The position numbers and the translations under genes were made by a program. From Gerris lacustris (lineage: Eukaryota; Arthropoda; Insecta; Hemiptera; Gerridae): a stretch of 64,000 bases of DNA. The notes below the pieces were generated by a model. The model was not told the DNA's origin. It was given only the letters and a program-made list of their open reading frames with translations, and made no database searches. Shown piece by piece: positions 1-11,800 of this stretch (positions within the stretch are counted from its first letter, which is position 1; each line of letters starts with the position of its first letter). The DNA is taken from positions 8,720,033 to 8,784,032 of the forward strand of contig OX578286.1 in assembly GCA_951217055.1 (NCBI GenBank). Reading direction: 5' to 3'.

Positions 1-62
1 GACAGTCTCAGAAGACGTCTATAGACACGTTGCGCAACATGTCTACTGGTGTAGACTAGGCT
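1..62. mobile_element. Right end of a PIF/Harbinger-type MITE
   Basis: The stretch ending gtctactggtgtagactagg then cttaa repeats the right end of the complete element at 3530-3787. The left part is outside the window. Confidence 0.6.
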
Positions 63-615
63 TAAGGATAGTTCATTTCCTGTTTGACTGGGTCTTTAAA
101 GTTAGCCTATTATAGCTATTTGTAAAAGAACAGCAGGAATTTAACTGACTAAGGGAGGTTTCCTTACCTTCGGCAATTGCCTATGACACTTTTCAGTCGA
201 GGCACCACAATTTTAACCATCTTTCCCACTTTCGCCAACTTAATAATTTTTATCGGCAATAGTTGATTTTTGCTGTGTTCCGTGGTTACTTTAAATTTTT
301 GTTATAAAGATGTTTTTTTCATTGGTTTATATTGGATCCGACTGATTTGTCCAGGCAACTGAGGACTAATAATTTGGAGTCTGTCAGTGTTATTCTGTCG
401 GTATATCAAACGAGTAGTGGGATGTATCCTCCTAGATATAGTTAATTAATCTATAGCTAGGCCGGAAAGCATCTCATACAATTTTAAATAAAAAGAAGTT
501 GTAGAGCAAAAAACTATAGTGAATATATTAAATTATTGAATAACACAATTTAATAATATCAGCCGTAATATATACAGTGATTGTAAAATTAACATGCTGT
601 TAAAATACAATTACT

Positions 616-922
616 CAGTTCATCATGAAAGAGGTGTAGTTCAATGACCAAACAATGTCTTCACACAAAAACATTGTAATTAAAACAATTGACCGGTATC
701 GCCTGTTCTAAAGCAGCCTAATGCAGATAATCTAGAGCTTACTGGATCGACTTTGAAAGTACAAAACTTGTACTTTCAAAGTCGATCCAGTATTCCCTAG
801 ATTCTAGATTATCTGCATTACGCTGCTTTAGAACAGCCGATACCGGTCATTTGTTTAAATTACAATTTTCTATGTGAAGACGTTGTTTGGTTATTGAACT
901 ACACCTCTTTCATGATGAGTTG
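616..922. mobile_element. Fold-back (long inverted repeat) element
   Basis: Two arms of about 150 bases are reverse complements around position 769. The outer ends read cagttcatcatgaaagagg and cctctttcatgatgagttg; the centre is gtacaaaacttgtac. Scattered mismatches and small indels are present. No coding frame is seen, so this is probably a non-autonomous hairpin MITE. Confidence 0.8.
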
Positions 923-1388
923 CTGTCACACATTAGAGAAAATCAGTTCAGGATTGTTAATTACACAGTTATTATAAACCTTCAATGTTTCTTGAATTTA
1001 GTTGTTACAACAAGGTTCAAATAAACAATACTTGAAGAATTGTTTCAGGTTTTAATGGACATACTAAATTCTAGATATTTTTGATGTCAGAATAATCAAT
1101 TCTGCTTATTTATTTATATTTTCACCGTTTGTTAGTACTTCCTATATATTCTAAAGCACTTATCTGATTTTTATGAAATTTAGATGGTTTGTTGAAAGTA
1201 GTCTGAATATGGCCCCAGATTAATTTCAACCGTCTGCACTTCTTAAATTTTGCTAAATTGATATTTTTTAATTAATGAAAAAAATAAAAATAATTTTGAC
1301 AGTTTTAAAAAACTAAGGAGAAAATTAAATAAATTTGAAAATAATAGGTTTTAATAGTATAAAATCATATCAAATTATCATTAATTAT

Positions 1389-1530
1389 GGGAGACATAAA
1401 GAGAAAAATACCCCGGTGCTTGGGTCTATTTTTCTCTGTATGTCTCCTGCAGTTATTGATAATTATAATTTGATTTAAATTAAAATTTGATCTTTCCGTA
1501 GTATGAATACTACCTAAAACTTAAAAATTA
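1389..1530. mobile_element. SINE relic with hairpin
   Basis: An imperfect hairpin (ggagacataaagagaaaaat with its complement ending at 1448) is followed by a tail (ataattataatttgatttaa, then ctttccgtagtatgaa) shared with the SINE copies at 35985 and 36278. Confidence 0.55.
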
Positions 1531-2344
1531 GTATAAAATCATTTACGTATATAAAATAAAACGTGAGGATGCTATGTGCCACACTAATTGGCAGAGTATT
1601 TATTTATTTTTTTTTTAAATTACATTTTACATTATAATTATAATGAATAGTATTTAAATAATACATAAATGTACATGTATTATTGATTGTGAACTATTTA
1701 CTTTATTTATTGTTATGCGAAGAAAAATACAAACAAAATAATTTGTTTTTTTACAGCTTCTTACAATTTCCCTCATTTAAAACTTGTTTTCTGCAATCCC
1801 AACTAGAAACCGTTAAGTCGTAAGTTTTACTGTATGTACTTCGGTTTTGCTAAAATTAAAAGTGACATCTGCTCGAGCATATATGAATCAAGGATGAGAT
1901 CATAGGTTCAGTACTATGTTTTAGCAATTTGATTTCATGGCTCGATTACACCATATTTGCTTTGTGCGGTACACATTTGGTGTGTGGAGTGGCTCAACTT
2001 ATATATCTTATTACTACGTACTACTATATGCTCTGATCATAAGTAAGTGTTGGTTATTGTTAAATTTTAACAATAAACGTTTTTAGTGTTTTGAAATATA
2101 AATTATTAAAATAAAAGGTTCAAGAATTATTCAACAAAATTATAAAATATTTAATGCTGTATTTAGTATACTTCTTAACATTTTTACTATTTTTTTATGA
2201 TGATAAACAATCTTATTTGATTCCTGAGATGACACTTTGTGTCCTGCAGTTCTGATAACCGAAGTCTTTTAATATTAAAAAAAAATCTTTAATATTTCAA
2301 CCAATTTTACTAATTATGATTTATATCTTGATCTGTTGTAACAG

Positions 2345-2500
2345 GTATATCCTGAAGGATTCCGTTTTATCGGTGCAGATAAGAGAATGCAAGATTGGAA
2401 AGTACCTGGCAAGAAGCAGATAGTCAAATGTGCTGTCAATCAAAGACAAGTAGTTATAGCTTTGACTGGAGGAGTACTTGCTTATTTTGAAATGGACCCT
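2345..2500 (+). CDS. SF3B3: SF3B3 exon a
   Basis: First SF3B3 exon in the window, 52 codons, phase 0 at both ends. It is bounded by aacag before it and gtaagt after it. It opens VYPEGFRFIGADKR and ends YFEMDP, matching the middle of the protein. Confidence 0.95.
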
Positions 2501-5500
2501 GTAAGTATTATTATTTTTTTTTGATTGCTTGTGAATTAATAAATCAAAATAAAAATTTATGAGTACCATAATAATACTAATAATCTGCGGTACAACAGCC
2601 CTTAAAGGGCTTATTCACTATACAAGTAATGAATGAAATGGGGTTAGCATATCATGAACATCAGCTGTATAATTTTTCTAAGTGGATGGATATAATTTTA
2701 TTTTATTACATTATTTCATTACTTACATCAGTATCAGTACCGTAACTTATATTATAGTCTGGTTACAACATTGTTAAATTTTTTTAGTTGTTTACAATAT
2801 ACCCTGATTTTTTTTAATAAATGATGCAAAATGTCATTCACAGTCCCTGGGGATCTGAATAATCATGATTGAAAGACCATTTGATAGTAAAACATTTTTT
2901 TTATTTTTATGTAATATAACTAAGAGTTGTGATAATTTAACACTATCTTTATTTATGTTTATAGTCAGGACAGTTAAAAGAATTAACTAAGAGTAAAGAA
3001 GTTGGCGGTGATGTAGTATGCATGGCTCTCGCCAGTGCTCCTTCCGGTGAGAAGTTATCTCGATTTGTAGCTGTTGGATTAGCCGATGAAACTGTCAACA
3101 TTATATCTCTAGATCATTCGGTGAGTTTAGCCTCGTATTGTCTCTTTTATTGAAAATTAATAATTTACCCCTTTTTAAAAATATTTGTTTGACCCCAACA
3201 AAAGCCGACCTGTCAGATTGATTGACATTTGTTCAGGTGGCATCCTGTTGGGAACAGTAAAATATAGCAAGGATGTGTATTGGCGTGTTCTAGTATATGA
3301 ACATTTCAAAAGGGAGAATTGCTACAATTGCTTTAATTCTTATCGTATTTTCTTATTAGGGTCCTTTTCCTTGGCACTGTAAGATATTAATACAGTGTCA
3401 AGGAGTACCGAAATATTTTGCTCCCTCTATTGGTCCTTTGGCACAAGGATCTAATATTTTACTGAAATACTTTTCATGACTAGGGTGCATCTGGTGTTTT
3501 CCATCCACTTTAAAGTTAAGCACACATTAAGCCTAGTCCACACCAGTTGACTGTCTGCTGAGACCGTCTATTGTCTAGGTTTAGCGTCCACACTGTAGAC
3601 ATGTTGCGCAACGTGTCTATCGTTGCAGCGTGTCTACCATTTCGAATGGAAAATCATAGACATGCGACTTTTGTTCTAGCAACGAGACCGTAGATGCCGA
3701 TTGTCTAGCCGATGTCTATAGACAAATCGCTAGACATTGTCTATGAGACCAAAATCGCTCAACATGTCTACTAGTGTGGACTAGGCTTTAGGGTTGTGTG
3801 TTGTCCATCCATGTTTTTCTTTCCCTCACTCTGGGTCTTCTTTTACACTTGACTTTTAGGGTTCATCACTGTCTATCTTCTTAACATGTTCAAACCATGG
3901 AAGTTAAGCATTCTTTACAGTTCTTATTATAGGGGATCTTAAGGGGACCATACCCGTAAAGCAAATCTTTAAGGAAATCCCGGAGGCTTTTTCCTTAAGG
4001 ATTTCCTCAAGAAAATTCTCCCGTGTGTGGACGAGAGTTTGGTAGAGGAAATCCTCTAGGTAATTCTGTAGGAAATCCTGGAGGCATTTTCCTTAAAGAT
4101 TTCCTCAAGAAAATCCTCCCATGTTAGGGTGAGGGTTTGGTTCAGGAAATCCTCTAGGTAATTCCCTAGGAAATCCCTGAGGCTTTTTCCTTAAAGATTT
4201 CCTCAAGAAAATCCTCCCATGTTAGGGTGAGGGTTTGGTTCAGGAAATCCTCTAGGTAATTTCCTAGGAAATCCCTGAGGCTTTTTCCTTAAAGATTTCC
4301 TCTTTGTGTATGGCCACCTTTAGAGTGGGCTTCCTTACCAAGTATCTCCTAGTTTTTATAGCCACTTTCTTTAAGTACAGCATTTCTTTGGATTAAGTCT
4401 AAATTTTCTTAGTCAAACTAAAAGATTCATAGCATGTCATTGGGGGCACATACACCTTCAACTTCGCTGATAATTACAATCCCCGTTCTGGCATAAATTC
4501 CTTGAACCAGCTCTTCTTTGCACTTGCCCAATAAATGTTAACGCATGTGGACCCCAGCAAAAGCCGACCTGTCAGATTGATTGACATTTGTTCAGGTGGC
4601 ATCCTGTTGGGAACAGTAAAATATGGCAGGGATGTGTATTGGCATGTTCTAGTATATGAACACTTCAAAAGGGAGAACTGCTACAATTACAATCCTTTTA
4701 GAAAAATCCTCATATTTTTCTATTTACATATCAAGCATTCAGTTTCCAATATCCTAATCAATAAGTAAAACTTTTTCAAGCTGTTATATGATGATTACCT
4801 TATTCCGTGTTTCAGTTGATACACAATGATAATAATTTAGTTTTATCTGATGCAGCAATACTTAGTTTATTAGAAGAGTGTTAACTCTGACATGTCCAGT
4901 TTGGGCAGCCTGTGTGAAGGAAAACATAAATCCACTAGTCCCCCCTTCTGGCGGTAACATTTTCGTTTGTCTGTCTGATTAGCCTAACCTTCTGGATATT
5001 AAAATTTTGAGCTCTTGCTGGCTGATTCCCTTGGTATTTTAATTTTCCCACGTTATAAATTAACTCTTTTCTTGATTCTACTTTAATCTTCAGATCATAT
5101 GGTCAATTTAAATTAATGGGAATAGTAACCTAGTGATAAAGACTTCTATGTAGTTACTCAAAAATAAAAATTCATTATATTCATTTTGCTATGTTTTAAA
5201 ACTAGGTGTAAAATTTTATATTTATTATTAATTAACTTTTAATTTTAAGCAGACTGTTAAAAATTTTAAATAAATAATCTTATCCTACTCTATAGAATCT
5301 TTTTTTTAAACTATTTTTATAAAAAAAATTGATACATTAAAGAACATTATTTTGTACATAGATTCCATAATTAATCTCTATAATGTTATCTGTCCACATG
5401 AGAACATAGAGTCCTGTGCTACAAATGGTCTTTTATATGATAGTTATAATAATATGTAAATTCTTCATATAAACACATCCTTTAACATATTATAGATGTG

Positions 5501-5840
5501 TGTGTGAAGTTAGCGATCAATGTTAACTTAATGTTATAAAGAAATATAATATAAATAAAGGTACATTGATATTTCTAACTTATAAGAATTTTGTGCAAGT
5601 ATACAGCATACTAAAGAGTTCTAACTATATCTTTTTAGTTTTCCTGAGACTTGCTATATTAAATAAGAAAAATGTAGGAAATAGTGAATATTATTTATGA
5701 TTCACTGATTTGGGATATCTTTCTAACTAATGTTTTAGTGAATAAAGTTCAGAAGTTTTGATACATTTTTTATGATATTTTTAATAATGTATGTTAAGCT
5801 ATTGAGGCAAGAACATAACTATGTTTTGGGACTTGGTTTT

Positions 5841-5876
<36 letters not shown>

Positions 5877-8800
5877 ACTGTAACGTAACCATTAGCAACT
5901 GCTAATTTTTACTATTGTGAGCTTGGTTTTCTTGGGTCACTATTTATTAGTGTAGGGGCTGAATTTGGATTACCTTATTTTCTTTGTGTTTTATTTATTT
6001 GAGTCAATTCCAGCACTTCTTTCTATATCCCTGTTAAATCTAATAGCATTTATTTTATTTATTAGAAATAATTTGTTATTTTTTTTCTGTTAACAGGACT
6101 GCCTGAGTAAAGTTTCAATGCAAGCTGTACCTGCATGGCCTGAGGCGCTATGTATTGTTGAAATGGACGGCACTTTGTACCTGAACATTGGTTTACAGAA
6201 CGGAGTACTTTTAAGAACAGTACTCGATCCTGTGACTGGTGACCTGCATGATACCAGGACACGATATCTTGGTACTAGACCAGTTAAACTTTTCACCATA
6301 TCTATGCAGGTTTGTTAACTTAATGTTTATTAGCATTTGAGGATAGCGAGGATCAGTTAAAAGTTTACAATTTTTTTATTTTTTTTTTAAAAGTAAAAAA
6401 AGGACGATTAGGAAAATGTCATCCCTTCTTTAAGGGGCACTTCATTAGACTGTTACTCCCCATAAAAAAGAAAAAAAAGGAGTAACAATCTTAAGAAGGC
6501 ATATGGAATGATCTTCTTTAGACTGTTACTCCCCTTCTAAGAACAGAAGTGTGATATTCCTTTGTCCCAAAGTACATGGGACTTTCCCTTTGTCTTAATA
6601 ACAATCTAAAGAAGTACCCTTCAAGGTATAATACCAAAATGAATATGCAATCTTCTGGTGTTACTACACTATTTTTAGGGTTTCGTTGGTAAAACCAAAA
6701 AAAGAAACCCTTAAAGTTTTGTTCCTGTGTCTGTTTGTCTGTCACCCTGTACGGTTCCCATAACTTCTGAATAAAAAATGATATAAATATGAAACTTTGC
6801 AGTATTAAAGATCGTTTTGACGCGCACACAGGAAAAATATAGCGAACTCAATTTTATTCGCCATTAAAATCCAAAATGGCGGATAATTCATGTCACTCGA
6901 AAAAATTCAATTTTGTGTGGGGTATCAAATGAAAGGTATTGAAGAGTAGATTACAAAAATATAAAAACATTTTTTTTGAATTTTATTTTTTATTGTATTT
7001 ATAAATCGAAATATTAAAAAATACGAATGTCCCCCCACCAACTACCCTATAAACGGCTAGTCTTAAAATTTTGAAATAATTCACACTTATTATGGTGGAC
7101 CGATGAATATTTCCGGGGAACAAATGTACCTTTTCATTAAAACCGATAAGAAAACATTGTGACCTCCTGGGGGATTGAACCAGGAACCTCTTCCTCTCTA
7201 ACACCTGAAAATTGTTTCAATTTTCTGGAGTTACTTTAAGTACAAAAAAATATGTCAAGCGGTCTGCTGCACCATAGGAAAAATTAGAATAGCAATTTTA
7301 ACTAATTAACTGGGAATCCAATATAGCGGATAATTCTCACCAAAAAAAAGATATTTTGTGTAGGGTAACAAATTAAAGGTATTAAAGAGTAGATTTCAAA
7401 ACTGTATATCACATGTTAATTGATTAATTTTCCACGCCTTTTACCAAAAAGCATCAAACATTTGCGTCTCCCCCCCCCCCCCCCTCCTCAATATAACTAG
7501 TTTTATGTTAAGGATACCAACGAAACCCTTTTTACATGAGACTTCACGAACTATTTATTGCATTATTGCATTATTACCTTTCCAAAATAGTAGATCTAAA
7601 ACATGTTTTTTACCTTTAACTGATCTTCACTACCCTCAAATTTCTATTTCATTCACATTCTATATCCACATAGTTATTATATTTTTTTGTACAAATTATT
7701 ATTTAGTCCTGACTAATTTTCATATCAATGTCTGATCAAATTTAATTTTCCAATAAATCAGTAAACTTTTTACAGCTGTTAAATGATGATTACCTTATTC
7801 CGTGTTTCAGTTGATACACAATGATAATAACTTTACTTATCTGATACAGCTTTATTGATTCCATATGAAATGTTTGCCAAATTTAGCTATGATAGCTTTT
7901 GAAGCTTTAAATAAAGTAGTAGCTGCAGGGATAATTCTTAAATTGATTTTTTTATTTATCCAATCTCCATTCATATTATTTTAAATGATATGAAAATATC
8001 ATTAATATTACTGATATTTAAAATGTGTAGTATAAAGTACTAATAATTACTTATGGGAGAATAAGAAATGACTGCGTAGATAAACTCCTAAATAATTACA
8101 CGTACTCCTAACATGTAATTGTTTTCCCTCTGATTCACACATTTTATTAAAATCAATATTGTTGTCAATGTTTCTTCGACTCCTGACATTGACAGAAAAA
8201 TAACAGTGAGGACAAAGGACAAATAGATAGGCTTCAAAAATTATTATTAAATAAGTCTATATTTCTACAACAATACTATTAATAATAGTAAATTTTTATT
8301 CTCTTTTGAAAACCTCATTTTTGTGTCAGTTTTAGGGTACTTCTTTAAATTATTACTCCCCTATGTTTTTATTAGACTATTAATTGATATAATTATTTGT
8401 ATACACTCCTATATCTATATAACTATTTAAGACAAAGAGATGATTAGTCCAATGTACTTTGGGACAAAGGAATATCACACTTCTGTTTTTATAAGGGGAG
8501 TAACCTTCTAAAGAAGAACATTCCGTACACCTTCTTTAGATTGTTACTCCCCTGTTTTTTTTCATGAGGAGAGTATTAGTATAAAGAAGTGACAGTTTTA
8601 GTTAATATTATTTTAATATTCCTATTCAGTTTTAATGTAATTATATCAATTAATAAAATAGAACCTCTCTTACACGACCCTCAATAACATGACAACCTGA
8701 ATTACAAGTGCAATTTTCAAATCCCCTTGAGATTGCCATAACTCATAATGTTAAATTAACCTCTATAACGTGACTATTATTATCCAAACAACCTCAATAT

Positions 8801-11800
8801 CACGGATTTATTCCAATTCACAAAGTAACTCAGAACCTCTATAAAAAGTTTTTTTTGAAGTCAACCTCTATAAAGCAACTCTAAACAGATGGGTCGACCT
8901 TGAACAAGTCTAGTCTTGAAAACCCAGCCTCACCCCCTCCTGTTTTGAGAAGTCAACCTTGATACCAAGACTGATAGCCAAAATAACTTTAATAACACGA
9001 CCCTCAACAAAAAGAGCACCTCGATAACAAGACTGTTTCCCTAATCCCCTTGAGACACTTCTTATCGAGGTTCTACTGAATATATTTTAACTTCTATTAT
9101 AATAATTATACATTAATTACATAATAATTTCATTAAAAATGTTATTGTTGTTACAGGGTCAGCCTGCCGTACTAGCTATGAGCTCAAGATGTTGGCTATC
9201 ATATAGCTACCAGAACAGATTTCATCTAACACCTCTCTCGTACGAATCTTTAGAATATGCTTCTGGATTTGCTTCTGAGCAATGTCCCGAAGGAATTGTC
9301 GCTATTTCTTCCAACACATTGAGGATTTTAGCTTTAGAAAAACTGGGTGCACTTTTCAACCAGGTGAGCTGAGTTATGCAGATAACTAATACTTTTTTAA
9401 AAAAAGAAATTAAAAAAATAAGCTTATAAGATTCATATTATGATGGCAATTGTAACATTGTCTCTGAACATGTTCTTTTTTGAGGACAGAGTCATACGTT
9501 TGTTCTATTCAATAACATTTGTTATGCTAAGTTCCTCAAATATTAAATTTTCATTTCTTAGACTTTTGTATTTGAGTGTTTTATCTCTCACACTTAAAGC
9601 CATCTGCTAAATGTACAATACATAAATATATTTGATACATTATGTTTCATTAATAGAAATATTATTGGTTTAGTGGAGTTCCATTATGTTTACGATAATG
9701 AAGGAAAAACTGGTTTGAATAAGAGGCAAAAAATATCTATGGGATGAGTGCCTCGTCAGTTCTTTTTCTAAATATAAATTGTGGAGGTTCATTGTAAAGC
9801 CTGAAGATGCCACTAAGTGCCTCTGCATTAGATATTGGTTTAAATTCTTATTAAGTTAATATCTTAAATAAATTATTCTTAAGGTGGTGCTCTTACATAA
9901 ACTTCCTGGCACTTCTTTAGATTGTTACTCCCCTTGTAAAAAAATAACAGCCAGGAGTAACGGTCTAAACATGTACAGAATGTTCTTCTTTAGACTGTTC
10001 CTCCCCTATAAAAACATAAGTATTGATGTCCCTTTGTCCCAAAGTATATTGGACTAAACATCCCTTTGTCTTAATAGTTATTTAGTCAGTCATTTATAAT
10101 CTAAAAAAACAGGGGTGTAACAATCTAAAGAAGTACCAGATTCCTTAGCTTCTCTACCTTTCTCAAGGTGTACTTCTTTAGATTGTTATTCCCCTATTTT
10201 TTTTAGAATATAAATGGAAATAATTATGTGTTCCGTCCAAATAACTATTAAGATGAAGGAAGTTTAGTCCAATGTACATTAAGACAAAGCTAACTCGATA
10301 TCTTTTATGGCACTTCTTTTGAACTGTTATTTCCTTATAAAAAACAAAAACAAAGTAACAAACAGTTATTTCCTTAGTCTAAATAACTATTAAAACAAAG
10401 GGATGTTTAGTCCAATGTACTTTGGGACAAAGGAATATCACACTTCTGTTTTTATATGGGGAGTAACAGTCTAAAGAAGAACATTCTGTACACCTTCTGG
10501 CTTTTTATATAGGGAGTAACCGTTTAAAAAAAGTGTGACTTAGTACATATTGCCATCCATTGAATAAACTAAACTTTATCAGATTCTTTACCCTTCACCC
10601 TAGTTAATGAAGTGTATAACCAGATTCATTGAATCCATTCCTATTTAAAAATCTGCTTTAAACTTATAACACAATAAAATATAATGGGCTAATATCTTCA
10701 ATTTTATCCTAACAATAATGGTCTTGATCATCAATATATAATTTTAATTTTTTGTTTACAGGTTTCATTCCCTCTAGAATACACTCCAAGGAAGTTTGTC
10801 ATTCATCAAGAAACAGGCAACATGATCCTAATAGAAACTGAACATAATGCTTACACTGAACAGACAAAGAATCTTAGAAGAATTCAAATGGCTAAGGTTT
10901 GTACATCAGTCATTTTATGAACTAAATGTGATGATTTTATGTTATCCATATCTAAGACTGTATTATATAGATACTATTTCATTTATCTATAGCTCAGAGG
11001 AGTAAATTATTGTATTATATTAAAATAAAAGTTATATTTACAGCATTATAGCAGATTATTGAGGTAAAGTCATCAAGGTAACTCCTTTGTTACTAAATAA
11101 AGCTATAATCGTTAAAATTTTGTATATTTTGAAGAAATACTGCTTAATTATTCTATTTCAGCAAATAATAAATAGCTTCCTGTATAATTGATAAAATGTG
11201 ACTACAATAATATACCTTCTGAGGTTCAGTTAATAAAAAATATGATCAAAGCATAAAACATTTGATTATGATAAATTAGCATGTTTTATGGTTTTCTGAG
11301 TACAAAAACCTGCTTTCCTTAAAATTATTTTTTTTGTACTCTATTTTTTACTTTTCCTCACTACTAATAGTAGGAAAAGTATTGTTTTCTTTTTAATCTT
11401 AACCCTTTGAGGCCTGTAAGCTGAGATCTCGGCGCACCAAGACCGGGGCTCAGGGCCTGTAAGCTGAGATCTCGGCGCACCAAGACCGGGGCTCAGGGCC
11501 TGTAAGCTGAGATCTCGGCAATCTATTTTTTTTTCTTTTTCGTTTTTTTTTGGGCCTGGAACTGTTTAATAAATGACATTTAGCGCTTTCTAGTAGAGGT
11601 CTAAGGTACTACGAAGCTTCTGAAAGAGTTGTATAGATAGCGATGTAGGTAGTTTATGGCATAAAAGGGTAGACAAGGCTGACGTCACAACGAACTATTT
11701 ATGAAACTCTAACATACCCGGACTCCGCGCATTCACCCCTTCTATTATGCATTCAACCTTGTTTTTCACCAAGGATTTTACCCGTCCTTTTTCTATACAC

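Larger units (their letters stand above)
1..2344. other. SF3B3 intron with repeats
   Basis: Intronic. It holds the right end of a Harbinger-type MITE (1-62), a fold-back (616-922) and a SINE relic (1390-1530). The remainder is AT-rich DNA in which I see nothing codable. Confidence 0.7.
3121..6096. other. SF3B3 intron, repeat-rich
   Basis: Holds two direct copies of a 140-bp repeat (3192-3330, 4547-4690), two TTA-flanked MITEs, a repeat shared with 14466-14605, and an A-run of about 31 (5844-5874). No gene is seen. Confidence 0.7.
6310..9156. other. SF3B3 intron, repeat-rich
   Basis: Holds two MITEs of the CTTCTTTAG family, an AGGGTTTCGTTGG element and a pogo-like element. The rest is AT-rich with nothing codable. 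Confidence 0.7.
9364..10761. other. SF3B3 intron
   Basis: Apart from the two CTTCTTTAG-family MITEs I see only AT-rich intron. Confidence 0.6.

Noticed and set aside
2321..2569. 82-codon minus-strand frame
   Set aside because: It lies opposite SF3B3 exon a; it is a shadow of a conserved coding exon.
6518..6829. 103-codon minus-strand frame
   Set aside because: It spans two transposon ends and has no family resemblance.
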